A stretch of 64,000 nt of DNA. It comes from Nitrospirota bacterium. Its GTDB lineage: Bacteria; Nitrospirota; Thermodesulfovibrionia; Thermodesulfovibrionales; UBA6898. Below, piece by piece: positions 17,035-26,855 of the stretch. The position numbers were made by a program, and so were the translations under genes. The stretch lies in NCBI GenBank assembly GCA_016214855.1, contig JACRMT010000004.1:682001-746000 (forward strand). Direction: 5' to 3'. Positions within the stretch are counted from its first letter, which is position 1; every line of letters begins with the position of its first letter. A model generated the notes under the pieces. That model was not told where the DNA came from and did not search any database. It was given only the letters and a program-made list of their open reading frames with translations.

Positions 17035-17877
17035 ATGCACAAGATAAACCCACAGACTGTTGTGCTTTCAGAGTATAAAGCTATGTCCCGGCTTTCGCTC
17101 TATATCGTCATTCTCGCCTGGATCGTGCTCGGGATCTATTTATATGTTGTCACTGCTCGCGAAACTTCGACGATCTTTCATTATTTTCTCTCTACGGATC
17201 AGCTCGGCATAAAATTCAGGGCGCTGATACTCCTGGCTCCGCTGATCCTCACGGCGATCAGTTATCTGATCAATGACAGGGCAAGGCTTCTGCTCAAGTC
17301 ATTGTCTGCCGAAAGGGACTTGGGAACGCTCTGTGATGATCTTATTGTGGCGTTTGCAAATGCGATCGATGCCAAGAGCCACTGGACCAATGGTCATTCA
17401 GAACGGGTGACCTCTTATGCCCTTTCGATCGCCAAAGAAATGGGAGTAAGCGAAAGCGACTGCAGGACGCTCAAGATAGCAAGTCTCCTTCATGATATCG
17501 GCAAGATCGGCACGTATGACGTGATCCTGGACAAACCGGGACCTCTCACGAATGAGGAGTGGCAGTTGATCAAGATGCATCCTATTCAGGGCGAAAACAT
17601 CCTGAGACCGATAAAACAGCTTCAGGATGTCATCCCTATAATAAAGGGACATCATGAAAGAGTCGATGGGAAGGGGTATCCCAGCGGCCTGTGCGGAGAT
17701 GAACTCCCCTTGCTTGCAAAGATCCTCTGCCTTGCCGACTCCTATGACGCCATGGTCGCGGACAGACCTTACAAAAAGGGGCTTGACAAGGAACACGCCT
17801 TTTCGGAGATACGCCAAAAAGCAGGCACACAGTTCGATCCGGAGACAGTCAAGGCTTTTTTCGCAGCGATCAGGTAG
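17035..17877 (+). CDS. membrane-anchored HD-GYP domain phosphodiesterase
   Basis: A 280-residue protein with two N-terminal membrane helices (about residues 23-40 and 63-80) flanking a short periplasmic segment of about 20 residues, too small for a folded sensor. The cytoplasmic HD-GYP domain has GHSERVTSYA, SLLHDIGKIGTYD, KMHPIQGENIL and the signature HHERVDGKGYP, so all catalytic residues for cyclic-di-GMP hydrolysis are kept. No clear ribosome site precedes the first ATG; the ATG at 17083 is an alternative. Confidence 0.85.
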   Translation: MHKINPQTVVLSEYKAMSRLSLYIVILAWIVLGIYLYVVTARETSTIFHYFLSTDQLGIKFRALILLAPLILTAISYLINDRARLLLKSLSAERDLGTLCDDLIVAFANAIDAKSHWTNGHSERVTSYALSIAKEMGVSESDCRTLKIASLLHDIGKIGTYDVILDKPGPLTNEEWQLIKMHPIQGENILRPIKQLQDVIPIIKGHHERVDGKGYPSGLCGDELPLLAKILCLADSYDAMVADRPYKKGLDKEHAFSEIRQKAGTQFDPETVKAFFAAIR

Positions 17878-18003
17878 TCACGCTAACTCTCGTCTCCGCT
17901 TTCGCAGCAGAAAAAACTGAGCGCACCGATCGATTATTCACAGAGATCCCTCTAATCAGTGGTAATATACCTGCAAACCATCAATCTGCCGTCAGGGGGA
18001 TAC

Positions 18004-20700
18004 ATGCTGAAAAGGCCGCTCGGAAAACTGCTGTTACTATTTCTTTCATTCTTCTTTCTGTTGATCTTCCTGCCGGAATTCCTCTCACTCTACATTGATT
18101 GGCTCTGGTTCAGGGACATCGGGCGGAGCTTGATATTCAGCACTCAAGTTCAGGGCCAGGCGGTCTCTGCACTTGCCGGCGGCCTCGGCGGGTTTCTCAT
18201 CACATACCTGAACATACAGATCGCGCTGCGGGCAATGAAAGGCAGAGCAGTTGTTATCCCTCTGAACGTCCAGACCATGCCGCAGCTCGACCTCCTCCGG
18301 CATATAGACTGGATCAGGATCATTGTTCCTGTTCTGACGGGCCTCTTCATGGCAGCACTGTTTAACGCGAACTGGTTCTCCTTTCTTTCGTATATCCATA
18401 GGGCTGCATCAGGATATGCTGACCCGATCTTCAGCAAGGATATCTCTTTTTATCTGTTCAGTCTGCCCGCCCAGGAGATTGTTGCGAATGCGCTCCAGTT
18501 CACCCTATGGGCAACGGTCGCCTCGCTCGCCCTTATCTATGTTGTCAAGGGAGCTGTTTTCTTTAACAACCGGGGTGTATCGGCAGAGCGCACTGCCTCA
18601 GCACACATCTCTCTGCTCGGAGCCTTGATCCTGGCTGTCATGGCATGGAAGTCTTACCTCAGTATGCACGCCATCCTCTTTTCGTCGCACGGCCATATTG
18701 CAGGAGCTACCTATACAGACATACACGCAGTGATCCCCTTCATGAAGGTGAGGATCGTGATGGCCTTTGCACTGGCAGCCCTTTTCATCGCCAATATGTA
18801 TCTAAAACGCAGCCTGCTCGTCGGTGCAGGTGTGGCTGCATATATCGCTATCTCTTTTTTCGGGAGCTCAGTCTATCCTGCGCTCCTGCAGAAGTTTGTT
18901 GTTGCACCGAACGAGCTGGTGAAGGAAACACCGTTCATTAAGAACAACATCGCATTCACGCGCAGGGCCTTTGGACTCGACAAGGTACAGGACCGGGATA
19001 TCTCCGGCAGCACTGCACTCGACCGGAGTGATATCAAAAATAACAGCGCGACCATAAAGAACATACGCCTCTGGGACCACCGGCCGCTGCTCGATACCTT
19101 CAGTCAGATCCAGGAGATCCGGACCTATTACCGTTTCTCGTCTGTGGGCAACGACCGGTACCTGATCAATGGAGAATACCGGCAGACCATGCTGTCACCA
19201 CGAGAACTGTCGAGCGAAAGCATCCCGACCCGGAACTGGATCAACGAGACCCTGACCTTTACCCATGGATACGGGTTGACGCTCGGACCGGTGAACCAGG
19301 TGACACCTGAAGGATTGCCGGTGCTGCTCATCAGGGACATCCCGCCGATATCAAATTCGGAAGCGATCAAGGTGACGCGGCCGGAGATCTATTTCGGCAG
19401 GCTGTCCAGTCCGTATGTGATCGTGAATACCAAGTCGAAGGAGTTTGATTATCCGTCGGGGGAGGAGAATGTCTTCACCGAATATTCAGGGAAAAGCGGC
19501 GTGGTGCTCGATTCTTTTCTGAAGAAAATGGCCTTCTCCGCATATTTCAAGTCGATGAAGCTCATTCTTTCGAACGATCTCACCAGTCAGAGCAAGGTCC
19601 TCTTTCACCGGAACATCATGGAGAGAGTGCACAAAGTTATGCCATTCCTGATGATCGATGCCGATCCCTACATGATCATCGCTGATGACGGCCGTCTCTT
19701 CTGGATGCTGGATGCATACACCGTAAGCAGGCGCTTTCCCTATTCTCAGCCCTCGCCAAAGGGCATGAACTACATGCGGAACTCGGTAAAGATCACGATC
19801 AACGCCTTTGACGGCAGCATGATGTTCTATGTGGCGGATAAGGATGACCCGCTGGTCAGGACGATCGATGCCATCTTCCCGGGAACGCTCCAGCCGCTTG
19901 CCGAAATGCCGGCTGACCTGAGAAAACATATCCGCTATCCGCTTGACATCTTCGACATTCAGACGCAGATCTATTCAACCTATCATATGGAAGACCCTCA
20001 GAGCTTTTATAACAAGGAGGACCAGTGGGAGATACCGGCATTAGGCGGTCCGGATAAAGCAGTGATGGAGTCGTACTACACGATCATGAAACTTCCGGAA
20101 GAAAAAAAGGAGGAATTTATCCTGATGCTCCCCTTCAACCCGAAAAAGAAGGACAACCTTTCGGCCTGGATGGTGGCACGGAGCGATGGTGATGATTACG
20201 GAAAGCTTGTGGTATATCGCTTTCCGAAGGACAGGCTTGTGTACGGCCCGAAACAGATCGTTGCGAGGTTCAACCAGGATACAGAGATCTCGCGGCAGAT
20301 CTCGCTCTGGGACCAGCGCGGCTCTCAGGTGATCCAGGGCACGCTGTTGGTGATCCCTATTGAAAACTCCCTGATCTATGTTCAGCCGCTGTATCTGCGT
20401 GCAGAGACCGGCAAGATACCTGAGCTCAAACGGGTCATTGTGGCGTATGAGAACCGTATTGCCATGGAAGAGACCCTTGATGCCGCGCTTTCAAAGATCT
20501 TCGGAGAGATGAAGGTTACGGACGAGGCTGTGGCTGCCGGTAATATCCGGATGCCTGCAGTTAAGGAAGACAAAAAGCTGGCAAATGTTGCAAAGGAACA
20601 TTTCGACCGCGCTATAAAAGCGCAGAGAGAAGGCAACTGGGCAATGTACGGGGAAGAGATCCAGAAACTCGGTGAGGCGATAAAGAAGATGCAGAAATGA
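18004..20700 (+). CDS. UPF0182 (COG1615) large membrane protein
   Basis: An 898-residue protein. The first 310 residues hold about seven hydrophobic helices with the typical LYIDWLWFRDIG motif in the first loop. The remaining 580 residues form a large, presumably extracytoplasmic, soluble part (ending near residue 800) and a lysine-rich helical tail. This is the complete UPF0182 architecture, whose function is unknown. I start at the ATG after CAGGGGGA rather than the upstream GTG at 17959. It stands alone between an HD-GYP gene and a repeat. Confidence 0.9.
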   Translation: MLKRPLGKLLLLFLSFFFLLIFLPEFLSLYIDWLWFRDIGRSLIFSTQVQGQAVSALAGGLGGFLITYLNIQIALRAMKGRAVVIPLNVQTMPQLDLLRHIDWIRIIVPVLTGLFMAALFNANWFSFLSYIHRAASGYADPIFSKDISFYLFSLPAQEIVANALQFTLWATVASLALIYVVKGAVFFNNRGVSAERTASAHISLLGALILAVMAWKSYLSMHAILFSSHGHIAGATYTDIHAVIPFMKVRIVMAFALAALFIANMYLKRSLLVGAGVAAYIAISFFGSSVYPALLQKFVVAPNELVKETPFIKNNIAFTRRAFGLDKVQDRDISGSTALDRSDIKNNSATIKNIRLWDHRPLLDTFSQIQEIRTYYRFSSVGNDRYLINGEYRQTMLSPRELSSESIPTRNWINETLTFTHGYGLTLGPVNQVTPEGLPVLLIRDIPPISNSEAIKVTRPEIYFGRLSSPYVIVNTKSKEFDYPSGEENVFTEYSGKSGVVLDSFLKKMAFSAYFKSMKLILSNDLTSQSKVLFHRNIMERVHKVMPFLMIDADPYMIIADDGRLFWMLDAYTVSRRFPYSQPSPKGMNYMRNSVKITINAFDGSMMFYVADKDDPLVRTIDAIFPGTLQPLAEMPADLRKHIRYPLDIFDIQTQIYSTYHMEDPQSFYNKEDQWEIPALGGPDKAVMESYYTIMKLPEEKKEEFILMLPFNPKKKDNLSAWMVARSDGDDYGKLVVYRFPKDRLVYGPKQIVARFNQDTEISRQISLWDQRGSQVIQGTLLVIPIENSLIYVQPLYLRAETGKIPELKRVIVAYENRIAMEETLDAALSKIFGEMKVTDEAVAAGNIRMPAVKEDKKLANVAKEHFDRAIKAQREGNWAMYGEEIQKLGEAIKKMQK

Positions 20701-20707
20701 GCATAAA

Positions 20708-20788
20708 TCATAACCCCTCCTTACCTCCCCTTATCTTAAGGGGAGGAATAACCCCCTCTTGAGGTAAGAGGGGGATGGGGGAGTTATG
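20708..20788. repeat. dispersed double-hairpin repeat, copy 4
   Basis: Outer arms ATAACCCCTCCTTA and ATGGGGGAGTTAT enclose CCTCCCCTT-atct-TAAGGGGAGG and CCCCCTCTT-gaggt-AAGAGGGGG. It lies between two convergent genes and may double as a terminator. Confidence 0.78.
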
Positions 20789-20825
20789 AATCACCCGTAA
20801 CTGAAGGATACCAGCAGTTTTCTTA

Positions 20826-21908
20826 TTATTTTGCAACGAGGTCTGCGATCTGATCGCCCACCTCGGTCGTGGACATGCCCATATGGCCGGCTGCCTGGCT
20901 CTTCATCTTCTGCATCACAGCAATCATCGCTGCCTCGATCCCCTGGGCTGCCTTTGATTCGCCAATCGTGTCGAGCATCATCATTGCTGCGCCGATCGCT
21001 GCCATCGGATTGATCACATTCTTGCCGGTATATTTGGGAGCGCTGCCGCCCATCGGCTCGAACATCGAGACGCCCTGCGGATTGATGTTGCCCCCTGAAG
21101 CCACGCCAAGTCCGCCCTGGATCATGGCGCCGAGGTCAGTGATGATATCCCCGAAAAGATTTTCCGTGACAGCCACGTCAAACCATTCAGGGTTCTTTAC
21201 AAACCACATGTTAGCTGCATCGACATGATTGTAATCGCGCTTCAGCTCAGGGTACTCTTTTTCACCCATCTCTTCGAAAGCGCGATACCAAAGATCACCG
21301 CAATGGGTAAGCACATTCCGCTTGTGAATGAGCGTGATCGGCTTTGATGCGTATTTCGCATTCATTGCATTGCGTTTTTTCTTGAGTTCAAAGGCATACC
21401 TCAGGCAGCGGTCAACCGTCCTGCGGTCGTACACCATCAGCTGCGTGGCGATCTCATCCGGCGTGCCAACGCGCGTTGCGCCGCCGATGCTGGTATAAAT
21501 GCCGCCCGTGTTCTCACGGATGACCACAAAATCGATATGCTCGGGCCCCTTGTCCTTAAGCGGGGTTTCCACGTTCGGATAGAGCTTGACCGGCCTGAGA
21601 TTGATATACTGGTCAAGTGCAAAGCGCGTCTTGAGGAGAATCCCGGTCTCGAGTATGCCGGGTTTTACGTCAGGGTGTCCGATCGCGCCAAGAAACATCG
21701 AGTCAAACTTCTTGAACTCTTCAATAGCACTGTCAGGGAGCGTCTCACCGGTCTTCAAATACCGTTCTGCGCCGAAATCAAAACTTGTATACTCAAGTTT
21801 GAAGCCGCCTTTGGCAGCTGCAGCATTCAGCACCTTCACACCTTCGCGGACAACTTCGGGGCCTGTGCCGTCACCAGGGATAAGCGCTATATTGTATGTC
21901 TTTGCCAT
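20826..21908 (-). CDS. 3-isopropylmalate/isocitrate dehydrogenase family enzyme
   Basis: A 360-residue beta-decarboxylating dehydrogenase: [11 protein letters not shown] at the N-terminus, the substrate motif [12 protein letters not shown], the catalytic lysine region LIHKRNVLT, the metal aspartates in [12 protein letters not shown], and the cofactor loop [19 protein letters not shown]. The TGGIY form resembles LeuB more than isocitrate dehydrogenase, so 3-isopropylmalate dehydrogenase of leucine synthesis is the first guess, but the following SIGG is like tartrate-type members, so substrate is not certain. AGGAGG precedes MAKTYNIA. No other leu gene is nearby. Confidence 0.8.
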   Translation of the reverse strand: MAKTYNIALIPGDGTGPEVVREGVKVLNAAAAKGGFKLEYTSFDFGAERYLKTGETLPDSAIEEFKKFDSMFLGAIGHPDVKPGILETGILLKTRFALDQYINLRPVKLYPNVETPLKDKGPEHIDFVVIRENTGGIYTSIGGATRVGTPDEIATQLMVYDRRTVDRCLRYAFELKKKRNAMNAKYASKPITLIHKRNVLTHCGDLWYRAFEEMGEKEYPELKRDYNHVDAANMWFVKNPEWFDVAVTENLFGDIITDLGAMIQGGLGVASGGNINPQGVSMFEPMGGSAPKYTGKNVINPMAAIGAAMMMLDTIGESKAAQGIEAAMIAVMQKMKSQAAGHMGMSTTEVGDQIADLVAK

Positions 21909-22039
21909 GAAATCCTCCTGCATTAAAAAAAGTTTTATATTTTAGCATAGACCATCGGCTTCTTAGAAGTTGAAGTCATAGAGAAACAATGTGCCGACAG
22001 TCTCAGGCGGGTGAAACAGACCTCAGGAACTGAAGTTCT

Positions 22040-23305
22040 TCACTGTATTACCGTCTGGTATCTGGTCCTTGCATCGGCCTGGGCTGTCATACGGATAGAC
22101 TCAAGTTCATCGAAGTGCTTTCCGATAACAGCCACGATCTGACCATTTAATGCTGAACGCACGCTCATGTCGTCGAGCACCCTTAACGTATCAAACCTCT
22201 TCATCCCGCGCCGGTAAGGACGATCCTCGGTCAGAGCGGTAAAGACATCTGCAACAGCCATGACCTGCGAACCAAGAGGCAGGTCCTTTTCTTTCAGATG
22301 AAAGGGATACCCGGAGCCGTCCAGCCTCTCGTGGTGAAATGCCGCCCATGCATTGATCGTCTGCAGGGCCGTGATAGGCTCAAGGATCCTGTAGGTGTAA
22401 AACGTATGATGCCTTACTACATTGAATTCTTTCCTGTTGAGCTGGGAAGGCTTGTCAAGGATCTCAACCGGAACGGCAAGCTTGCCGAGATCGTGCATAT
22501 AGCCTGCTATCCTCATGGCAGTGCATTCCTGCCGGGCAAATCCCAGCTTGCCTGCCAAGAATTCCGCACTGGCTGCCACGCCGCTGGAATGGGTGGCGGT
22601 AAAAGGACTCTTGAAGTCTATGATCCGTGAAAAAAGTTGCGAAAATCCGAGCATGTCCTTCGAGGCAACGCCGATCTGGGCAGAGCGCAGCCTCTGCGAG
22701 AGGATGGTCTGAATCGACGGGGAGGAAAGATCAAGCCAGAAATATTCCCTTGCCGATATTGCCCTGAATACGTCCACCAGTTCAGGACTGAACATCCTTC
22801 CGGCGTTTGACTGGACAGTCCGGCATATCCTGCTGACCTGGCTGAGGATCTCTTTCTTTCTGTTGATCAATACGGCTATCCGGTCAGACAGATGAAGAAT
22901 ATGGCTTGAGAGGGGAACTTCCTGTCCGTTATATTCCCTGCCCGATCCATTGTCCCAGGGAACATGATGGAACCGGACCATGGATGCCACAGCAGAAAGA
23001 GGAGAGAACAGTCTGAGCAGGGCATAACCGCTTTCAGCGTGTTTGTGCGGATTCAGGATCTCAAAGGCCAGGGTATTCCGGCGTTCTGCGAGACTGAAGG
23101 CCCCTATATCGTGCAGGGCTCCGGCCAGCACTATCTCCTTCTGTTGAGCCAAAGGAAGACCCATTTCCGCGGCCATGCTATGCGCGATATAGGCTACCCT
23201 CTTGTGATGGTCAACGACTGATGGATCGATAAAGTCCATAGCATCGGACAGGCAGATCATCAGATCAACCAATTTTATCTTCTTGCCATCCTTCATCATG
23301 ATCAT
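22040..23305 (-). CDS. tandem HD-domain protein, C-terminal HD-GYP active
   Basis: A 421-residue soluble protein with two HD domains. The first (about residues 15-190) keeps GALHDIGAFSL, but its GYP loop is altered to HHVPWDNGSGRE. The second (about 225-400) has THSSGVAAS, GYMHDLGKLAVPVE, RHHTFYTYRIL and a full HHERLDGSGYP signature. The first domain is likely regulatory or structural and the second a cyclic-di-GMP phosphodiesterase. No membrane segment is seen. It is the third HD-GYP gene within 8 kb. Confidence 0.82.
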   Translation of the reverse strand: MIMMKDGKKIKLVDLMICLSDAMDFIDPSVVDHHKRVAYIAHSMAAEMGLPLAQQKEIVLAGALHDIGAFSLAERRNTLAFEILNPHKHAESGYALLRLFSPLSAVASMVRFHHVPWDNGSGREYNGQEVPLSSHILHLSDRIAVLINRKKEILSQVSRICRTVQSNAGRMFSPELVDVFRAISAREYFWLDLSSPSIQTILSQRLRSAQIGVASKDMLGFSQLFSRIIDFKSPFTATHSSGVAASAEFLAGKLGFARQECTAMRIAGYMHDLGKLAVPVEILDKPSQLNRKEFNVVRHHTFYTYRILEPITALQTINAWAAFHHERLDGSGYPFHLKEKDLPLGSQVMAVADVFTALTEDRPYRRGMKRFDTLRVLDDMSVRSALNGQIVAVIGKHFDELESIRMTAQADARTRYQTVIQ

Positions 23306-23376
23306 CCCTGAGGTCCTTTCAAAACCATTTTATCATACTAAAGGGCCTGCACCACTTTTTCGTCGGAAGAAAGACG

Positions 23377-25623
23377 CTAAGAGGCAAAAGATTTAAGTAT
23401 CGAAAGATAAGCCTCATATGCTCTTTCAGCGTCTTCGCTGCCCACAGGCAAGGGGCTGTATCTGGCTTTCTGGAATGCAAGGGTAATGATATATATCTGC
23501 GTATGCAGCGTTTGGAACTTTGGTTTGAGAATATCACAGTATTCCATAGCTGTATAGTGAGTCGGTCTGGGAAAGCCTTTTTCTGTGAATATTCTCTCCG
23601 TCTCTCTATAACAGGAGTAAAGGAACTGCTTGTAATCTGTTTCCCTCAGCTTTCTCAGTTTAGATCGCCTGTATGTCGGGTAAAGCAGACGATAGAGCAA
23701 AAAAACACCAGCTGCAAAAAATCCCGCACCTGCAAAGAACTTCCAGCCGGTTGTTTTAAACCAGAAAAAGATGATTCTTGTAACCATACAAAACTGCAGC
23801 TGAAGTATGAGCAGAAAGGCAATAACTTTATTGCCAATATCAAGAAGATACTGCAATAACTTTGACCACCATTTTTCAGGATTTGCCTGCAGGGTGAGTT
23901 TCAGACGGTCTCTCAGATACTGGTTAAGATTTGAGGCCATGAAAAACCTTCTTTTCTTGCCGGATAAAGGCTGAACAAAGGTCGGCGTTGGCTCAAAGGT
24001 CACCCACCCATGTTCTTTTATATATGCCTCAACCCATGCATGAGCATCCATCTTTCTAATCTCGAAATAACCTGTAACAGGGTTATACCTGTTTGCATGA
24101 TACCCTGTGACCAGTCTTGAAGGAATGCCGGATGTCCTCAGCAGCAGGACCATAGAGGAGGCGAAAAGCTCGCAATGGCCTTTCTTCAGATTGAAGAGAA
24201 ATTCCTCTGCAGGATTGTTCTCCCATTCCATCAGCAAGGTATTAAGCGTATACTCGTAATTATTTTTGAGATGGCTTTCAATGGCCTTTGCCTTTTCATA
24301 GTCATTCTGAAATTGTTCAGTAATAGAATTGCCCAGGTCTCTGACTTTAGGGGAAAGACCTGACGGGAGCTGCAGGTATCTGTCATATTCATCCGTGGGA
24401 TATTCAGTGTCACCTGCAGATCGGCCTTCTATTTCCCTGTTCCCGGATATTACAGAATAAACAGTACCCTTCCGCAGATACTCAGGCGCACGCAAGGCAA
24501 GTGAGCTGCCCTTCTCGATAACATTACCGGGGAATATTAACACAGCCGGCTTGTATGCTGCGAAGATGTGTTGAGTCATGTCTGTGTTCATCGCATAGAT
24601 CTGTATCAGACCCCTATCGTAGAAACTGTCATCAAAAACAAATTTTCGTTTGTCTGAATAGATTTTTCTGTCCCCTGTGCCGCTGTATGACCAGAACCGG
24701 CCGTCAAAGACGTCAAAGACCTTCCCTCTTGAATAGATGGGCCGATCAGTCTGGAGGTAGAATACAATCTCATTTGAACGTGTGGCTTCTCCGACCTTAG
24801 TCACATCAAACCTGTCCTGAAACCCCTTGTAATCCGTGTTAACATCTGTCTTGCTTGAGTCATCAGCATTTGACATCGAGGTGTCAGGCACACGGCTCCT
24901 GAGCCCTGATTTTGCATTCATCTGTTCTTTCTGCTGCTCTCCGGTCAAGGCTTCCCTATCCCAGCCCTCATTCTTATAATTCCATCCCCCTGACGGGAAG
25001 GCCTGTATATGGGGTGACGGCATCCTCGGTATAATGAGGTATATCCCAAGAGAAAGCGTAATTACTGCTATGGCAAGACCAAATCCCTTTGCAGGCAGGT
25101 TCATTTTTCTGATGAGGATGTCTTTGTCGCCGCCTTTTGCATAATTCAAACGTTCATCTATATGGTCTGCCATGAACGTAAAGATACCTGAAAGGACATA
25201 CACTAAAATGTACAAAAGAAAAGAAGTCTCTTTGCTTGCGCTGGCTGCATACAGAATAAGGATGAGTGAAATCAGACAGGCGAAATAGAGTTCCCTCCGG
25301 TTTGTCAAAGTAAAGTTCCTTGCTGCCTGCATGCATATGAGCATAAGCAGAAAACCCTTCTCAATAGTTGCAACCGCAGCAACCAAGATAAAGACAATGA
25401 CTGCGGCTGCGATACCGATATACATGACGACCTTTAGTGTTTCAGACTGTTTCTGCCTGTTGCGCCACGCAGAGAGCAACCCTGCAGCATAAAGACACGG
25501 CCAGAAGAAAGAATTAAAAAGAAATGACGGGATTGACGCATCCCTGTTGACAACTGAAAGGACAGCTGATATCAAGAGCAAAAATATTCCAGCGTAGACA
25601 AGAGGATATTGTATCAGGGTCAT
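23377..25623 (-). CDS. membrane transglutaminase-like protein (DUF3488/TgpA type)
   Basis: A 748-residue protein: about six N-terminal membrane helices (residues 1-205), an extracytoplasmic region with a transglutaminase-like core, another membrane helix near residues 640-660 and a cytoplasmic tail with a DUF4129-like helix. The core has the catalytic Cys484 in GHCELFA and His528 in DAHAWVEA. The third acidic position reads WVTFEPTP, glutamate instead of the usual aspartate. The gene ends the MoxR-DUF58-transglutaminase operon, in which the three products are thought to act together at the envelope. Confidence 0.87.
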   Translation of the reverse strand: MTLIQYPLVYAGIFLLLISAVLSVVNRDASIPSFLFNSFFWPCLYAAGLLSAWRNRQKQSETLKVVMYIGIAAAVIVFILVAAVATIEKGFLLMLICMQAARNFTLTNRRELYFACLISLILILYAASASKETSFLLYILVYVLSGIFTFMADHIDERLNYAKGGDKDILIRKMNLPAKGFGLAIAVITLSLGIYLIIPRMPSPHIQAFPSGGWNYKNEGWDREALTGEQQKEQMNAKSGLRSRVPDTSMSNADDSSKTDVNTDYKGFQDRFDVTKVGEATRSNEIVFYLQTDRPIYSRGKVFDVFDGRFWSYSGTGDRKIYSDKRKFVFDDSFYDRGLIQIYAMNTDMTQHIFAAYKPAVLIFPGNVIEKGSSLALRAPEYLRKGTVYSVISGNREIEGRSAGDTEYPTDEYDRYLQLPSGLSPKVRDLGNSITEQFQNDYEKAKAIESHLKNNYEYTLNTLLMEWENNPAEEFLFNLKKGHCELFASSMVLLLRTSGIPSRLVTGYHANRYNPVTGYFEIRKMDAHAWVEAYIKEHGWVTFEPTPTFVQPLSGKKRRFFMASNLNQYLRDRLKLTLQANPEKWWSKLLQYLLDIGNKVIAFLLILQLQFCMVTRIIFFWFKTTGWKFFAGAGFFAAGVFLLYRLLYPTYRRSKLRKLRETDYKQFLYSCYRETERIFTEKGFPRPTHYTAMEYCDILKPKFQTLHTQIYIITLAFQKARYSPLPVGSEDAERAYEAYLSILKSFAS

Positions 25624-26852
25624 ATGCCGAAGACCTCTTCAAGGTTGTCGCCTTTTGATACAAAATAAATGGCTGCTCCTATCTCCAGAACACCCTGTAC
25701 AAGCAGATCGATTTCCGGACGAAAGGGTTCTTTATCAGCGGTAAAACTGTAATCATTCATGAAGACGCATACCGGCCTTATTCTCTTTTCTTTTAAAAGA
25801 CTGATCTCGTAAAGATATTCATCCACGCCTCTATTCAGTCCGGAAAAAAGCAGAATGGCGGCAGAACCTTCATTCAAATGATTATATGCATGCCTGAGTG
25901 CATGGACATAGGGAACGTCTCCGTCAGCATTAATCCTTGCAAGTGTTTCAAGTGTTCTGGCAAGCTGGTGCAACCCTTTTGAATAGGGGATGATACAGGG
26001 GTTCTTGCCATAACCGAGCAGCTGGAAGTTGTAGCCCCTATCCAGAACAAGTCTTGCTATAGACGCGGCTATTTTGACAGCATACTCAAGGGTTGTCTGC
26101 TTCCCCTCGCCTTTGTCAGACTCTTTATGAAGGTCGATGATTACAGATATGTCTGTAGAGGTGCGAATCTCAAATTCCTTTACAATGAAACGCGAATGCC
26201 TGGCACTTGACGGCCAATGTATATACCTCAAGCTGTCACCTGTTCTGTAATCCCTTGTCCCGAAAAAATCCTCGCTGCCGCCTGTTTTTGATAACGCATC
26301 GGTCCCACCCATCTTTGCGCCTCTCCCGTCAAATGGCAGCCGCTTGATATTAAACATCGCAGGATATACAAGAAGGGTTTGTTTATCGCCATCCAACAAA
26401 TTTTCGTGAGAGGATATCCCCAATGGATAAGCAGACCTGGCCTTTAACGGCCCAATAGCATATTCGCCTCTTTTATAGCAGTCTAACCTGAATGAATAGT
26501 TCTTTTTTCCCCGGCCGGAGAGTTTCCCTATGAATGTCATCGGATTTTGCAGGCCTGGTCCCGCAGCAGGAATGAAGTCGAGCAGTTCAATCATATAGCG
26601 GCTTGACCTGCCTTTGTTTTTGATGCTCATCACAACATCGATACAGTCACCTTCAAAGGCAGCAGACGGCACGGTCCTTGATGCAGTAATGCCTTTGAGG
26701 GAATATCGTGGCAGGATATGAGAAATAACCAGAGTCGAGGTAAGAAGTGCAAACATGCCATAAAGCAAATTGACTTCCCGGTTCCATGCTATGAAGAAAA
26801 AAAGGACCGCAAGAAAAACAAGAGAACTCCTCTTCGTTAGTAGCCGTTTCAT
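25620..26852 (-). CDS. DUF58 family protein (von Willebrand-like)
   Basis: A 410-residue protein with two N-terminal hydrophobic helices (about residues 10-45), then a beta-rich region and a DUF58 core containing FFGTRDYRTGDSLRYIHWPSSAR near residues 195-215 (first half FFGTRDYRTGDS) and a divergent von Willebrand A part with SVIIDLHKES. DUF58 proteins are partners of MoxR ATPases. It overlaps the next gene by 4 bases (ATGA) and starts 3 bases after moxR ends, so all three are cotranslated. Confidence 0.87.
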   Translation of the reverse strand: MKRLLTKRSSLVFLAVLFFFIAWNREVNLLYGMFALLTSTLVISHILPRYSLKGITASRTVPSAAFEGDCIDVVMSIKNKGRSSRYMIELLDFIPAAGPGLQNPMTFIGKLSGRGKKNYSFRLDCYKRGEYAIGPLKARSAYPLGISSHENLLDGDKQTLLVYPAMFNIKRLPFDGRGAKMGGTDALSKTGGSEDFFGTRDYRTGDSLRYIHWPSSARHSRFIVKEFEIRTSTDISVIIDLHKESDKGEGKQTTLEYAVKIAASIARLVLDRGYNFQLLGYGKNPCIIPYSKGLHQLARTLETLARINADGDVPYVHALRHAYNHLNEGSAAILLFSGLNRGVDEYLYEISLLKEKRIRPVCVFMNDYSFTADKEPFRPEIDLLVQGVLEIGAAIYFVSKGDNLEEVFGI

Positions 26853-26855
26853 GAA

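Noticed and set aside
2626-20788. G+C-rich repeats as CRISPR-like arrays
   Set aside because: Copies are single, kilobases apart and palindromic, with no spacer array or cas genes.
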